Assembly: GCA_041918155.1 (NCBI GenBank)
Contig: JAYRWH010000081.1
Location: 21,062-85,061, forward strand
Direction: 5' to 3'
Source: UBA668 sp041918155
GTDB lineage: Bacteria; Actinomycetota; Acidimicrobiia; Acidimicrobiales; Ilumatobacteraceae
DNA length: 64,000 nucleotides
Part shown: piece by piece, positions 24,179-31,948 of the stretch
Layout of the letters: every line of letters begins with the position of its first letter
Numbering within the stretch: position 1 is the stretch's first letter
Notes under the pieces: generated by a model
Told to the model about the DNA's origin: nothing
The model's input: the letters and a program-made list of their open reading frames with translations, nothing else
The model's database searches: none
Program-made: the position numbers and the translations under genes

Positions 24179-24853
24179 GTGGGCTGCGGGGTGCTGACCA
24201 GATTCTTGACGCGCGTGGGCGCAGGGGCGGCGATCGCGCTGATGGTCGTGTCCTGCGGCGATGGCTCCACCACCCAAGTGGTGCGGGGCGCCGACGATGT
24301 GCAGGTGATGACCCCAGAGGAGGTCGCCGCCGCCCGGGCCTCGATCGACACGGGCGTGCCTGGCACGACGCCGGGCAGTGGCACGGGCACCGGCGGCGCC
24401 ACGCCCAGCACCGCCGCCGGCGACACCATCCCGCTCAACAAGGACGATCGCCCGCCCGAACTGCGCCTGTTCGACGCGTTCGGCAAGTTCAAGAGCTGCA
24501 TCGAGGACGAGGGCTACACGATCGAAGGCGACCTGCAAGACCCGAACAACCCTGCCTACAAGGACCCGGCCTACCTCGACACTGTGCGCACGTGCGCGGC
24601 GCGCACCGACATCATCAACATCCTCGCCGAGGTGCAGGCCACACGCGCCAACCTCACGCCCGACGAAGTGAAGCAGCGCAACGAGGTGTTCATCGGGTTA
24701 CGCGACTGCCTGGAGAACCGGGGCTGGACCATCGAAACGACCACCAGCGAGATCGGCCTGCTCGAGCCGAAGGTGTTTCAGAACGCCGACGGGGTACTCG
24801 ACGAACGCGACATCGATCAATGCGTGAGCGAGCTCAACATCGGAGCAGGATGA
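24179..24853 (+). CDS. Lipoprotein with duplicated Cys module, first gene of adaptor-ABC operon
   Basis: 224 residues. Signal peptide with lipobox VVSC (Cys26), a Gly/Thr linker to about 80, then two related units: KSCIEDEGYTIE (105-116) and RDCLENRGWTIE (175-186), each followed by a second Cys (C139, C215). Four cysteines with 32- and 38-residue spacing suggest one disulfide per unit. I know no function. The 3' end overlaps the adaptor gene by 4 nt (ATGA), so it is probably a subunit or cargo binder of the transporter outside the membrane. GTG start set by the -10 spacing. Confidence 0.82.
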   Translation: MGCGVLTRFLTRVGAGAAIALMVVSCGDGSTTQVVRGADDVQVMTPEEVAAARASIDTGVPGTTPGSGTGTGGATPSTAAGDTIPLNKDDRPPELRLFDAFGKFKSCIEDEGYTIEGDLQDPNNPAYKDPAYLDTVRTCAARTDIINILAEVQATRANLTPDEVKQRNEVFIGLRDCLENRGWTIETTTSEIGLLEPKVFQNADGVLDERDIDQCVSELNIGAG

Positions 24854-27057
24854 GTACCGACATCGGGGAGAAGCCGCCGAAGCTGAAGCTCAGCCGACGC
24901 GCCAAGGTGCGCCGACAGAAGATGGTCGCGGCCGGCGCCGGTCTGGCCGTGCTCGTCGCCGGTGGAGTCGTGATTGGGCGGATGACCGCCGACGAGGGCA
25001 CCAACCGTCAGTTGCTCATCGTGCCGCGCGCCGTTGAGCGGCGCGACCTGAACGACGTGTTGTCGATCGCCGGCGAGGTGCGCCGCGAACAGGTGCAGAC
25101 GATCAACCTGCCCGTCGACGGCAAGGTGAGCAATGTCAACGTCGACGACGGCGAGACGATCGAGTTGGGCGACTCGCTGTTCGCGCTCGACGGGCGGGCG
25201 GCCGTGGCCGTGCCCGGCGACTTCGCGTTCTTCCGCACCCTCGATGTCGGCTCCGACGGGCCCGACGTGTTGCAGCTCGAGCAGATATTGGTCGCTGCCG
25301 GCTATCCGATCTCGTCGGTCGACCAGTTATTCACCGAGGAGACCAGGGCCGCGCTCACCGAGTGGCAATACGCCCACGGCTACGGCGGGGCGACCCCCGA
25401 GTCCACCGAAACGATCACGGTCGGGCTGATGAGCAACTCGGCGGGGTACAGCGTGGGCAAGCGCAACACCGCCGCGTTCACAGTCGAGCCGAGTCTCCCC
25501 TCGATCCCTGGTGGCGGCCCGGCGCGCGCCGGCACGCCCGACAAGCCGACGATCGAAGTGACGGCCGACCCGCTCACCGTCGACGAAGGCGGCTCGGTGA
25601 CGTTCACGTTCACCTCGTCGCCGGCCCCGGCCAACGACACCACGATCGACCTCAACATCGGTGGCGATGCCACCGGTGGCACGAACGTGAAGAAGGGTGC
25701 CGACTACCAGTCGATCGACAACAGCTTTACGTTCCCTGCCGGCCAGACGACGGTGACCTTGGAGATGCCGATCTTCGTCGACCAGGTGATCGAGGACGAG
25801 GAGCAGATCATCATCTCGCTCACCGACCAATTCGGCAACGACCCGACGTATGTCGTCGGCCCGAACAACCTGGAGCGCATCCGCATCCGCGCCAACGGCG
25901 ACGATCTCATGCCGCTCATCACCGTGAGGACGAGCGCCTCGGTGGTGGGCGAGGGCAACTCGGTCACGTACACGTTCACTTCGACGGTCGAGTCGAACGA
26001 GGACATCGACCTCACGATCGCGATGAGCGGTGTGGCGGTGAACGGTGACGACTACGTGGAGGTGCTGCCCGACGACGTGACGATCACCGCCGGCAACACG
26101 ACGGCAACGCTCCAGGTGCAGACGCGGCGCGACAATGTCGTCGAACTCGACGAGGAGATGGTGCTCACGGTCGTGCCCGAGCCGGGCGACCCCGTGCATT
26201 CGCACTACCAGCCGGGCAGCCCCTCCTCGGCAGCGGTGACGATCGAGTCGAGCGACCTGCCGGAGATCACCCTGCAGGGTGGTGGCCGGATTCCTGAAGG
26301 CGGTTCGGGGTCGTTCACGTTCGTCGCCGACGAACCCGTCACCGAGAACACCTCGATCAACTACCAGGTGGGGGGCACCGCGACGCCGGGTAACGACTAC
26401 GGGACGCTCACCGGCACGGTGATCATGCGCGCGGGTACGTCCCGAGTGAGCGTCGGGATCCACACGATCGACGACGACGTGGTATTCCTGCCGAGCGACA
26501 TGGTGGTGGCCGACTGGCCGGCCCGCGTCGGCAAGGTCGACGTCGACGAGGGCGAGTTCGTCATGCAGGGTTCACCGGTGCTCACGCTCACCGAGCCGGT
26601 GTTCACAGTGAAGCTGATCGTCACCGCCACTGATCGGGCCAAGTTGGAGGTCGGCCAGAAGGTGATGGTGAGCCTCGATTCTTCCGATGTCGAGATGGAC
26701 GGCGCGATCGCCACGCTCGACGACACAGCCACGATCAGCGACACGGGCGAGGAGCAGTACGAGGGTACGGTCGCCGTGCAGGGCGACCTCGACGCGGTCG
26801 ACGGAGCGCGGGCGACGATCGACGTGACGCTGGCTGAACGCCTCGGCGTGCTCACCGTGCCCGTGGCCGCAGTGCTGCGTTCTGGCGGTGGCGACGAAGT
26901 GAGGTTGATCAACAGCGCGGGCACGATCACGCGGGTGCCCGTCACGATCGGCCTGATCGACGGCGAATGGGTGGAGATCACCAGCGGCCTGAAGGGCGAC
27001 GAGCTGGTCGTGGTGGACGTCGATGCCGCGGCGGGCCCAGGAGCGGCCGGTGGATGA
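24850..27057 (+). CDS. Efflux adaptor with peptidoglycan-binding and three Calx-beta domains
   Basis: 735 residues. Signal anchor at 28-44; first barrel/lipoyl half VSNVNVDDGETIELGDSLF (93-111); peptidoglycan-binding domain VGSDGPDVLQLEQILVAAGY to the WQYAHGY region (133-178); Calx-beta 1 (231-330), 2 (355-450) and 3 (470-545), each with a G-x-DY motif (GADY, GDDY, GNDY) and a D/E-rich end; then the second lipoyl half GKVDVDEGEFVMQGSPVL (561-578) and a MacA/HlyD-type barrel ending LTVPVAAVL. The usual coiled-coil hairpin is replaced by these domains. It probably links the ABC permease to the cell wall in a Ca2+-dependent way (inference). Confidence 0.85.
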   Translation: MSTDIGEKPPKLKLSRRAKVRRQKMVAAGAGLAVLVAGGVVIGRMTADEGTNRQLLIVPRAVERRDLNDVLSIAGEVRREQVQTINLPVDGKVSNVNVDDGETIELGDSLFALDGRAAVAVPGDFAFFRTLDVGSDGPDVLQLEQILVAAGYPISSVDQLFTEETRAALTEWQYAHGYGGATPESTETITVGLMSNSAGYSVGKRNTAAFTVEPSLPSIPGGGPARAGTPDKPTIEVTADPLTVDEGGSVTFTFTSSPAPANDTTIDLNIGGDATGGTNVKKGADYQSIDNSFTFPAGQTTVTLEMPIFVDQVIEDEEQIIISLTDQFGNDPTYVVGPNNLERIRIRANGDDLMPLITVRTSASVVGEGNSVTYTFTSTVESNEDIDLTIAMSGVAVNGDDYVEVLPDDVTITAGNTTATLQVQTRRDNVVELDEEMVLTVVPEPGDPVHSHYQPGSPSSAAVTIESSDLPEITLQGGGRIPEGGSGSFTFVADEPVTENTSINYQVGGTATPGNDYGTLTGTVIMRAGTSRVSVGIHTIDDDVVFLPSDMVVADWPARVGKVDVDEGEFVMQGSPVLTLTEPVFTVKLIVTATDRAKLEVGQKVMVSLDSSDVEMDGAIATLDDTATISDTGEEQYEGTVAVQGDLDAVDGARATIDVTLAERLGVLTVPVAAVLRSGGGDEVRLINSAGTITRVPVTIGLIDGEWVEITSGLKGDELVVVDVDAAAGPGAAGG

Positions 27058-27769
27058 GCCGCTGCTGGAACCGTTGCTGGAACTGACCGACGTCACCCGC
27101 TGCTACGGCCACGGCGAGGCCCAGGTCACCGCGCTTGACCATGTGTCGCTGCGGATCATGCCCGGCGACTTCCTCTCGATCATGGGACCGTCGGGCTCGG
27201 GCAAGTCGACGATGCTCGGCCTGCTCGGCTGCCTCGACATGCCCACCACGGGCACGATCCGCGTCGGCGGCCACGAGGTGTCGGCGATGGCCGACGACGA
27301 GCGCAGCCGGGTGCGTGGCGAGCAGATCGGGTTCGTGTTCCAGCAATTCCACCTCATCCCGCACCTCGACGCGATGGGCAACGTCGAGACTGCCCTGCTC
27401 TACCGCGGCATCAGCAGGCAAGCGCGCCGCGGGCGCGCCCTCGCCGCGCTGGACAGGGTGGGCCTGGCCCACCGCCACGACCACCGGCCCGTGCAGCTGA
27501 GCGGCGGCGAGCAGCAGCGTGTGGCGCTCGCCCGCGCGCTCGTGACCGAGCCCAAGATCCTGCTCGGTGACGAACCCACGGGCGCCCTCGACTCGAAGAA
27601 CGCCGAGAACGTGATGGCGATCTTCGCCTCGCTGCAGTCGCCCGAGCGGGCGATCGTGCTCGTCACTCACGACGCGGGTGTGGGCGGGGCCGCGCAGCGC
27701 CATGTGCGCATGCGCGACGGGCGCATCGTCTCCGACGACATCAAGGAGCCGACGGGGGTGCCCGCGTGA
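27050..27769 (+). CDS. MacB/LolD-type ABC transporter ATPase
   Basis: 239 residues. Walker A GPSGSGKST, Q-loop VFQQFHLIPHLDA, signature LSGGEQQRVALARAL, Walker B ILLGDEPTGALD, H-loop VLVTHD: all catalytic elements intact. GTG start with AGGAG upstream, overlapping the adaptor by 8 nt; the permease overlaps by 4 nt. Works with the MacB-like permease, so mechanotransmission rather than classic transport is likely. Confidence 0.93.
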   Translation: MDEPLLEPLLELTDVTRCYGHGEAQVTALDHVSLRIMPGDFLSIMGPSGSGKSTMLGLLGCLDMPTTGTIRVGGHEVSAMADDERSRVRGEQIGFVFQQFHLIPHLDAMGNVETALLYRGISRQARRGRALAALDRVGLAHRHDHRPVQLSGGEQQRVALARALVTEPKILLGDEPTGALDSKNAENVMAIFASLQSPERAIVLVTHDAGVGGAAQRHVRMRDGRIVSDDIKEPTGVPA

Positions 27770-28953
27770 GCCGCCTGCGCGAACTCATCGGGGTGGCGCT
27801 CACCGGCCTGTTCGCGCGCAAGGTGCGCACCGCGCTCCTGCTGCTGGGGCCGACGATCGGGGTGGCAGCCATCATCGCCGCCGTTGGCCTCACCGACAGT
27901 GCCAAGGGCGACCTGAAGCGCAAGGTCGACGAGTTGGGCACGAACCTCATCGAGGCCAGCGCGTCGAGCAGCTTCGGTGGTCAGAACCCCACCTTGCCCG
28001 AGGACGCGGTGGACCGTGCCTTCACGGTACGCACCGTGCAAAGCGTGAGCGCGGTGGTGGAGCTCACCAACATCATCGTGCTGCCCTACGCGGAGGCCAC
28101 GGAGAAGTACGAGACGGTGCCGGTGCCGGTGCTGGCCAGCGACGCACAACTGCCGGCCGTGTTGCAGGTTCCCTTGGTGAGCGGCAGGTGGCTGAACAGC
28201 TTCGACGAGCACGAGCACGCACGCACGGCGGTGATCGGCCTCGGCCTCGCCCGCGAGTTCGACGTGCTCCCCGGTGAGGTGCGCGCGATCGAGCTCGACG
28301 GCAAGGAGTACGCGGTGGTTGGCGTGCTCGATCTGGTGGAACTCGAGCCGGCCTTCGACAACGCGGTGTTCATCCCGTTCAGTACCGCCGATGCCGACTT
28401 CGTCAGCGACGACATCCTGCCGAACAAGCTGTACGTGCGGGCCAAGCCGGGCACGGAGGACGCGACCTCCGAGGCGCTGAAGACGGCTGTCAACCTCGGG
28501 GGCCCCGACGAGGTGAAGACCGAGCTGAAGAGCGAGGCGCTGCAGTTGGCGGCGCAGAGCGACCGTCAGTTGCAGCTGATCGTGGTGTCGATGGGTCTAC
28601 TGGCGATCATCGTCGGCGGCATCGGCATCGCGAACGTGATGTCGATCTCGGTGATCCAGCGCTCCAGCGAGATCGGCATCCGCCGCGCGCTCGGGCACAC
28701 GCGCAGCACGATCGCGCTGCAGTTCATCTTCGAGGCGATCGTGGTCGGCGTGCTCGGCGGCGTGCTGGGGGTCACCGTCGGCGTGGCCGCGATCGGCGTC
28801 GGTGTGGCGATCGCCGGCTGGGTGTTCACCCTGCAGCCGATGCTGGTGCCCGGCGGCATCGTGCTCGCCGTCGTGATCTCGGTGTTCGCGGGCATGTACC
28901 CCGCGGTGCGCGCGGCGCGGCTGGAGCCGTTGGAGACGCTGCGACTGGGGTAA
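27766..28953 (+). CDS. MacB-like ABC transporter permease
   Basis: 395 residues: one N-terminal helix (about 22-45), a long extracytoplasmic MacB_PCD domain (50-260), then the FtsX bundle of three helices (266-290, 315-345, 350-385) with the coupling-helix motif SSEIGIRRALGHTRSTI. It ends YPAVRAARLEPLETLRLG, the classic FtsX/MacB terminus. GTG start. Last gene of the operon; 14 nt later the convergent thiolase gene ends. Confidence 0.92.
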   Translation: MSRLRELIGVALTGLFARKVRTALLLLGPTIGVAAIIAAVGLTDSAKGDLKRKVDELGTNLIEASASSSFGGQNPTLPEDAVDRAFTVRTVQSVSAVVELTNIIVLPYAEATEKYETVPVPVLASDAQLPAVLQVPLVSGRWLNSFDEHEHARTAVIGLGLAREFDVLPGEVRAIELDGKEYAVVGVLDLVELEPAFDNAVFIPFSTADADFVSDDILPNKLYVRAKPGTEDATSEALKTAVNLGGPDEVKTELKSEALQLAAQSDRQLQLIVVSMGLLAIIVGGIGIANVMSISVIQRSSEIGIRRALGHTRSTIALQFIFEAIVVGVLGGVLGVTVGVAAIGVGVAIAGWVFTLQPMLVPGGIVLAVVISVFAGMYPAVRAARLEPLETLRLG

Positions 28954-28967
28954 CGCTGTTGGGCGGC

Positions 28968-30113
28968 CTACAGCGACAGAATCGTGGCCGAGGCGGTGCC
29001 GGGGGCGCCGTACACCTGGGCGAAGCCCACCTTGGGGTTGCCCGGCACCTGACGCTCGCCGGCTTCACCACGCAGCTGGCGCACGAGTTCGTGCATCTGG
29101 CGCAGGCCGGAGGCGCCGATCGGCTCTCCGTTGGCGATCAGGCCACCATCGGTGTTCACGGGCAGGCGGCCACCGATCTCGGTGGCGCCCTTGGCGAGCA
29201 GCTGCTCCTGCTCCCCGTGCTCGCAGAACCCGCACTCGCCCATGTGGATCACTTCGGCGCCGGCGTCGGTGTCCTGCAGCTGGATCACGTTGACGTCCTT
29301 GGGGCCGATGCCGGCGGCCTCGAACGCGGCGCGAGCCGCGTACACCGTCGGCGACACGTCCTCCTCCACCGGGGCGAAGGTGGAGTGCACCTCATAGGCG
29401 CCGATGCGCCGGGTGCGGATCTCACTGGCGCGGATGTACACCGGCTTGTCGGTGAACTTGTGGGCGATGTCGGCGCGGCACACCACCATGGCCGCGGCAC
29501 CCTCATCCGGAGCGCAGAACATGAACTGGGTGAGCGGGTAGTTGAGCACCGGCGACTCGAGGATCTGCTCCTCGGTGAGCGGCTGGCGGCGGAATGCGTT
29601 GGGGTTGATCGCGCCGTTGCGGAACGCCTTCGCGGCCACCTTGGCCAGCGTGCGCTGCGAGATGTCGTGATCGTGCAGGTACTTGTTGGCCTTCATGCCG
29701 AAGAACTTGGTGGTGAGGTACTGGCCGTTCGTGCGGTACCAGCGGGGCAGGCCGAGGCGCACCGGGTCGTCGGTGAACGCGCCACGCGGGTGCTTGTCGG
29801 TGCCGACGGCGATGCCGATGTCGTACTTGCCCAGGCGGATCGTGTCGGCCGCAACCTGGATGGCAGTGGCCGAGGTCGCGCAGGCGTTGAACACGTTCGT
29901 GAACGTGATGCCGGTGAGGCCCACCAAGCGTGTGACCGAGTCGGTGTTGGTGACCTCGAGGCTGCCACCCACGCCGAACTGGATGTCCTGCCAGCCGAGA
30001 CCGGCGTCGGCGAGCGCCAGGTGGATGGCATCCGCGGCCATCTGCACCGGCGGCTTGTCGCCGAAGCGGCCGAACGGGTGGAGGCCGACACCGATGATTG
30101 CTACGTCGTTCAT
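28968..30113 (-). CDS. Thiolase-superfamily lipid-transfer/retro-aldolase-like protein
   Basis: 381 residues, thiolase fold. The nucleophile position is Cys (NACATSA, C78), but the usual His box GHPxGASG reads GEPIGASG and the C-terminal CxG motif is absent (GAPGTASATILSL). This pattern is typical of SCP2/Ltp-type proteins that pair with DUF35 partners, as in steroid side-chain retro-aldolases. The DUF35 gene is the next one upstream in the same operon. Role in degradation of a branched or steroid-like acyl-CoA is inference. Confidence 0.85.
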   Translation of the reverse strand: MNDVAIIGVGLHPFGRFGDKPPVQMAADAIHLALADAGLGWQDIQFGVGGSLEVTNTDSVTRLVGLTGITFTNVFNACATSATAIQVAADTIRLGKYDIGIAVGTDKHPRGAFTDDPVRLGLPRWYRTNGQYLTTKFFGMKANKYLHDHDISQRTLAKVAAKAFRNGAINPNAFRRQPLTEEQILESPVLNYPLTQFMFCAPDEGAAAMVVCRADIAHKFTDKPVYIRASEIRTRRIGAYEVHSTFAPVEEDVSPTVYAARAAFEAAGIGPKDVNVIQLQDTDAGAEVIHMGECGFCEHGEQEQLLAKGATEIGGRLPVNTDGGLIANGEPIGASGLRQMHELVRQLRGEAGERQVPGNPKVGFAQVYGAPGTASATILSL

Positions 30114-30160
30114 GGTCGTGTGTTCCGTTCTCTGTCGTGCTGTTCGGGGGCTGGGCGTGG

Positions 30161-30571
30161 TCAGGCGGGGGAGAAGGCGAAGGTGAGCAGTTCCTCGCCG
30201 GTCTCGTCGGTGCCCAGCGGGATGATGGTCATCTCCAGGTTCATGCCGAACTGGATCTTCGCCGTGTCGGTCTCGGTAAGGCGGCCCTCGACCTTGACGA
30301 CGTCGCCGAGCTGGATCAGCCCCATGTTGAACGGCGTGAAGTCCGCGGCCGAGACGGGGTAGCCCTCGCCGGGGTGAAAGTTCTGGGTGGTCCAGGTGAC
30401 CAGCGTGCCGGTGCGGGGCAGCAGCACCTCGTGGAGGCCGGACTGACAGCACTTGGGGCAGTACTCCTGCACCGGAAACGTCGTCATGCCGCAATTCGGG
30501 CAGTTGCTGCCGATCAGCTGTGTGTTCTCCGCGGGCCAGTTGGTGATGCCCTCCGCGATGACCTTCGTCAT
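30161..30571 (-). CDS. DUF35 OB-fold zinc-ribbon partner protein
   Basis: 136 residues. Rubredoxin-like zinc ribbon CPNC (24-27) and CPKCC (38-42), then an OB-fold with the LVTWTTQNFHPGEGYPVSAA segment and the DVVKVEGRLTET strand. Such proteins act with thiolase-like enzymes as an acyl-CoA binding subunit. First gene of the pair; GGAGG precedes the ATG and a promoter with an overlapping inverted repeat lies just upstream. Confidence 0.9.
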   Translation of the reverse strand: MTKVIAEGITNWPAENTQLIGSNCPNCGMTTFPVQEYCPKCCQSGLHEVLLPRTGTLVTWTTQNFHPGEGYPVSAADFTPFNMGLIQLGDVVKVEGRLTETDTAKIQFGMNLEMTIIPLGTDETGEELLTFAFSPA

Positions 30572-30583
30572 GGCAGAACCTCC

Positions 30584-30601
30584 ATTCTCAGAATTGAGAA
30601 T
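30584..30601. promoter_or_regulatory. Inverted repeat ATTCTCA-N4-TGAGAAT upstream of DUF35 gene
   Basis: 7-bp arms with a 4-nt spacer, AT-rich against the GC-rich background. It covers the expected transcription start downstream of the -10 box, so a repressor bound here would block the DUF35-thiolase operon. Confidence 0.6.
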
Positions 30602-30604
30602 CTA
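30599..30604 (-). promoter_or_regulatory. -10 box TAGATT of the DUF35-thiolase operon
   Basis: TAGATT, followed on the minus strand by the inverted repeat and then GGAGG and the ATG; this promoter gives a short leader rather than a leaderless mRNA. Confidence 0.5.
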
Positions 30605-30626
30605 GCTCGCGAGTGGCCGGGCTCGC

Positions 30627-31868
30627 TCAGTCGGCGATCATCTCGCGCCACCAGGCCCGCAGGTGGTCGGCGTGGTGGCCGTAGATCACGATGAGGTGGT
30701 TGCCCAGCGGGTGGTCGAGCAGCTCACCGGCCGCGTCAGGGGGAATGCGCACGTCGAGCTGGGTGCGGCAGCGCTCCTCACGCTGGGGCGTGAGCAGGGC
30801 CTCGCCGTCGGCGCACCACAGGTGCTCGAGTTCGTCCCCGCCGAGGCGCACGACGGTGATCGGACCAGGCGGCAGCTCACCGACGATCCCCACGCCGAGG
30901 TCGCTCTCGAAGTGGGTCTCGAGCCGGTAGCCCTCCACCATTGTCAGCGGCACCGTGCAGTGGGCCAGCTCGATCACGCCAGCGGTGCGATCGATGCCCG
31001 CCGGGTTGGCCATCCAGCCGGTGCGGCCCGTGAGCGCGCGGGTCCAGAGCAGGCCCATCGTGCTCGCGACATCGCCTTCGCAGCCGGCGATCACACCCCG
31101 ATCGTTGAGCGCGGAGAGGGCGAGGCAGCCCGACGTGAACGCGGTGGTCACCAGATCGAAGCAGCGCACGGCGATGGCATCGAGGCGGCGTTCCTCTACG
31201 ACGTCGCGCAGGACAGGTTCGACACGGGCTGCGGTCTCGATGTCGGCCGGATGTGGTGAGCGGTCGTGGGGGTGGGCGCGCAGGCGCACGGGCACTGCGA
31301 TCGGGGCCTCGATGTTCTCCTCGAAGCGGTCGATCACGTCGGACAGCGACACGTCGATGATCTCCGTGCCCCACCGCCGGAGCACCCCTTCGACGAGCGG
31401 CACGGAAGCGACCAGCCAATCGCTCGGCGTGCCGACGAGGCCGATGCGTGCGTGGTGCAGGGCGTGCCACACGGCTACGTCGTGAACGGCGTCGTCGACG
31501 GTGGCCGTGTCGTCGGGGTCGTCGCCGGTGGGCAGCATGACGATGCGCGCCCGAGCGCCATCGTGTTGCAGGCGGGCGAGTGCCTCCAAGGCCGCCGGCA
31601 GCGAGTTGTGTTCGGGGCGGGTGATGAGCACGAGCGGCTCACCGGCGACCTTCGCCTGCCGCTGCGCCCACGCGTCGAGCACCTGCTGCTCGGTGCCGCC
31701 GGTGACGACGTAGAACGCCAGCGGCTCGTCGGGCGAGGCGTCGCCGACATCGGTCACCACATGCAACTCGCGACTGTCGAGGTGTGCCGCCAGCTCGGCC
31801 AGCGCCTCCGCAACCACGTCGTGGCCGTGCAGCGCGGCCGTGAGGGGAAGCACGCCGCACCGAGTCAT
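30627..31868 (-). CDS. L-fucose/L-arabinose isomerase-family protein
   Basis: 413 residues. Recognised from the second domain: LDAIAVRCFDLVTTAFTSGC in parts, then NDRGVIAGCEGDVASTMGLL, with the Glu and Asp that bind Mn2+ in sugar isomerases, and the C-terminal RLGGDELEHLW barrel. Shorter than true fucose isomerases (about 590), as in the actinobacterial fucose-isomerase-like subfamily, whose substrate is unknown. No sugar kinase or transporter is adjacent. A palindrome covers the start codon. Confidence 0.75.
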   Translation of the reverse strand: MTRCGVLPLTAALHGHDVVAEALAELAAHLDSRELHVVTDVGDASPDEPLAFYVVTGGTEQQVLDAWAQRQAKVAGEPLVLITRPEHNSLPAALEALARLQHDGARARIVMLPTGDDPDDTATVDDAVHDVAVWHALHHARIGLVGTPSDWLVASVPLVEGVLRRWGTEIIDVSLSDVIDRFEENIEAPIAVPVRLRAHPHDRSPHPADIETAARVEPVLRDVVEERRLDAIAVRCFDLVTTAFTSGCLALSALNDRGVIAGCEGDVASTMGLLWTRALTGRTGWMANPAGIDRTAGVIELAHCTVPLTMVEGYRLETHFESDLGVGIVGELPPGPITVVRLGGDELEHLWCADGEALLTPQREERCRTQLDVRIPPDAAGELLDHPLGNHLIVIYGHHADHLRAWWREMIAD

Positions 31869-31878
31869 AGCCCTATGA
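31865..31878. promoter_or_regulatory. Palindrome overlapping the start of the fucose-isomerase-like gene
   Basis: TCATAG-CC-CTATGA (6-bp arms). On the minus strand a TTGACG lies 17 nt upstream of CATAGG, so a sigma-70 type promoter and an operator may overlap here. Confidence 0.4.
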
Positions 31879-31948
31879 GGCCACCCGCACTGTGCGTCAA
31901 GTAGGGCCGGTGGTCACCGTGGTAGATGACTCGCGCCCCCAAGCGTGT

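Noticed and set aside
23800..24849. 350-codon in-frame extension before the adaptor gene
   Set aside because: It runs antisense through the radical SAM gene and through the lipoprotein in another frame; the ATG with a 4-nt overlap is the natural start.
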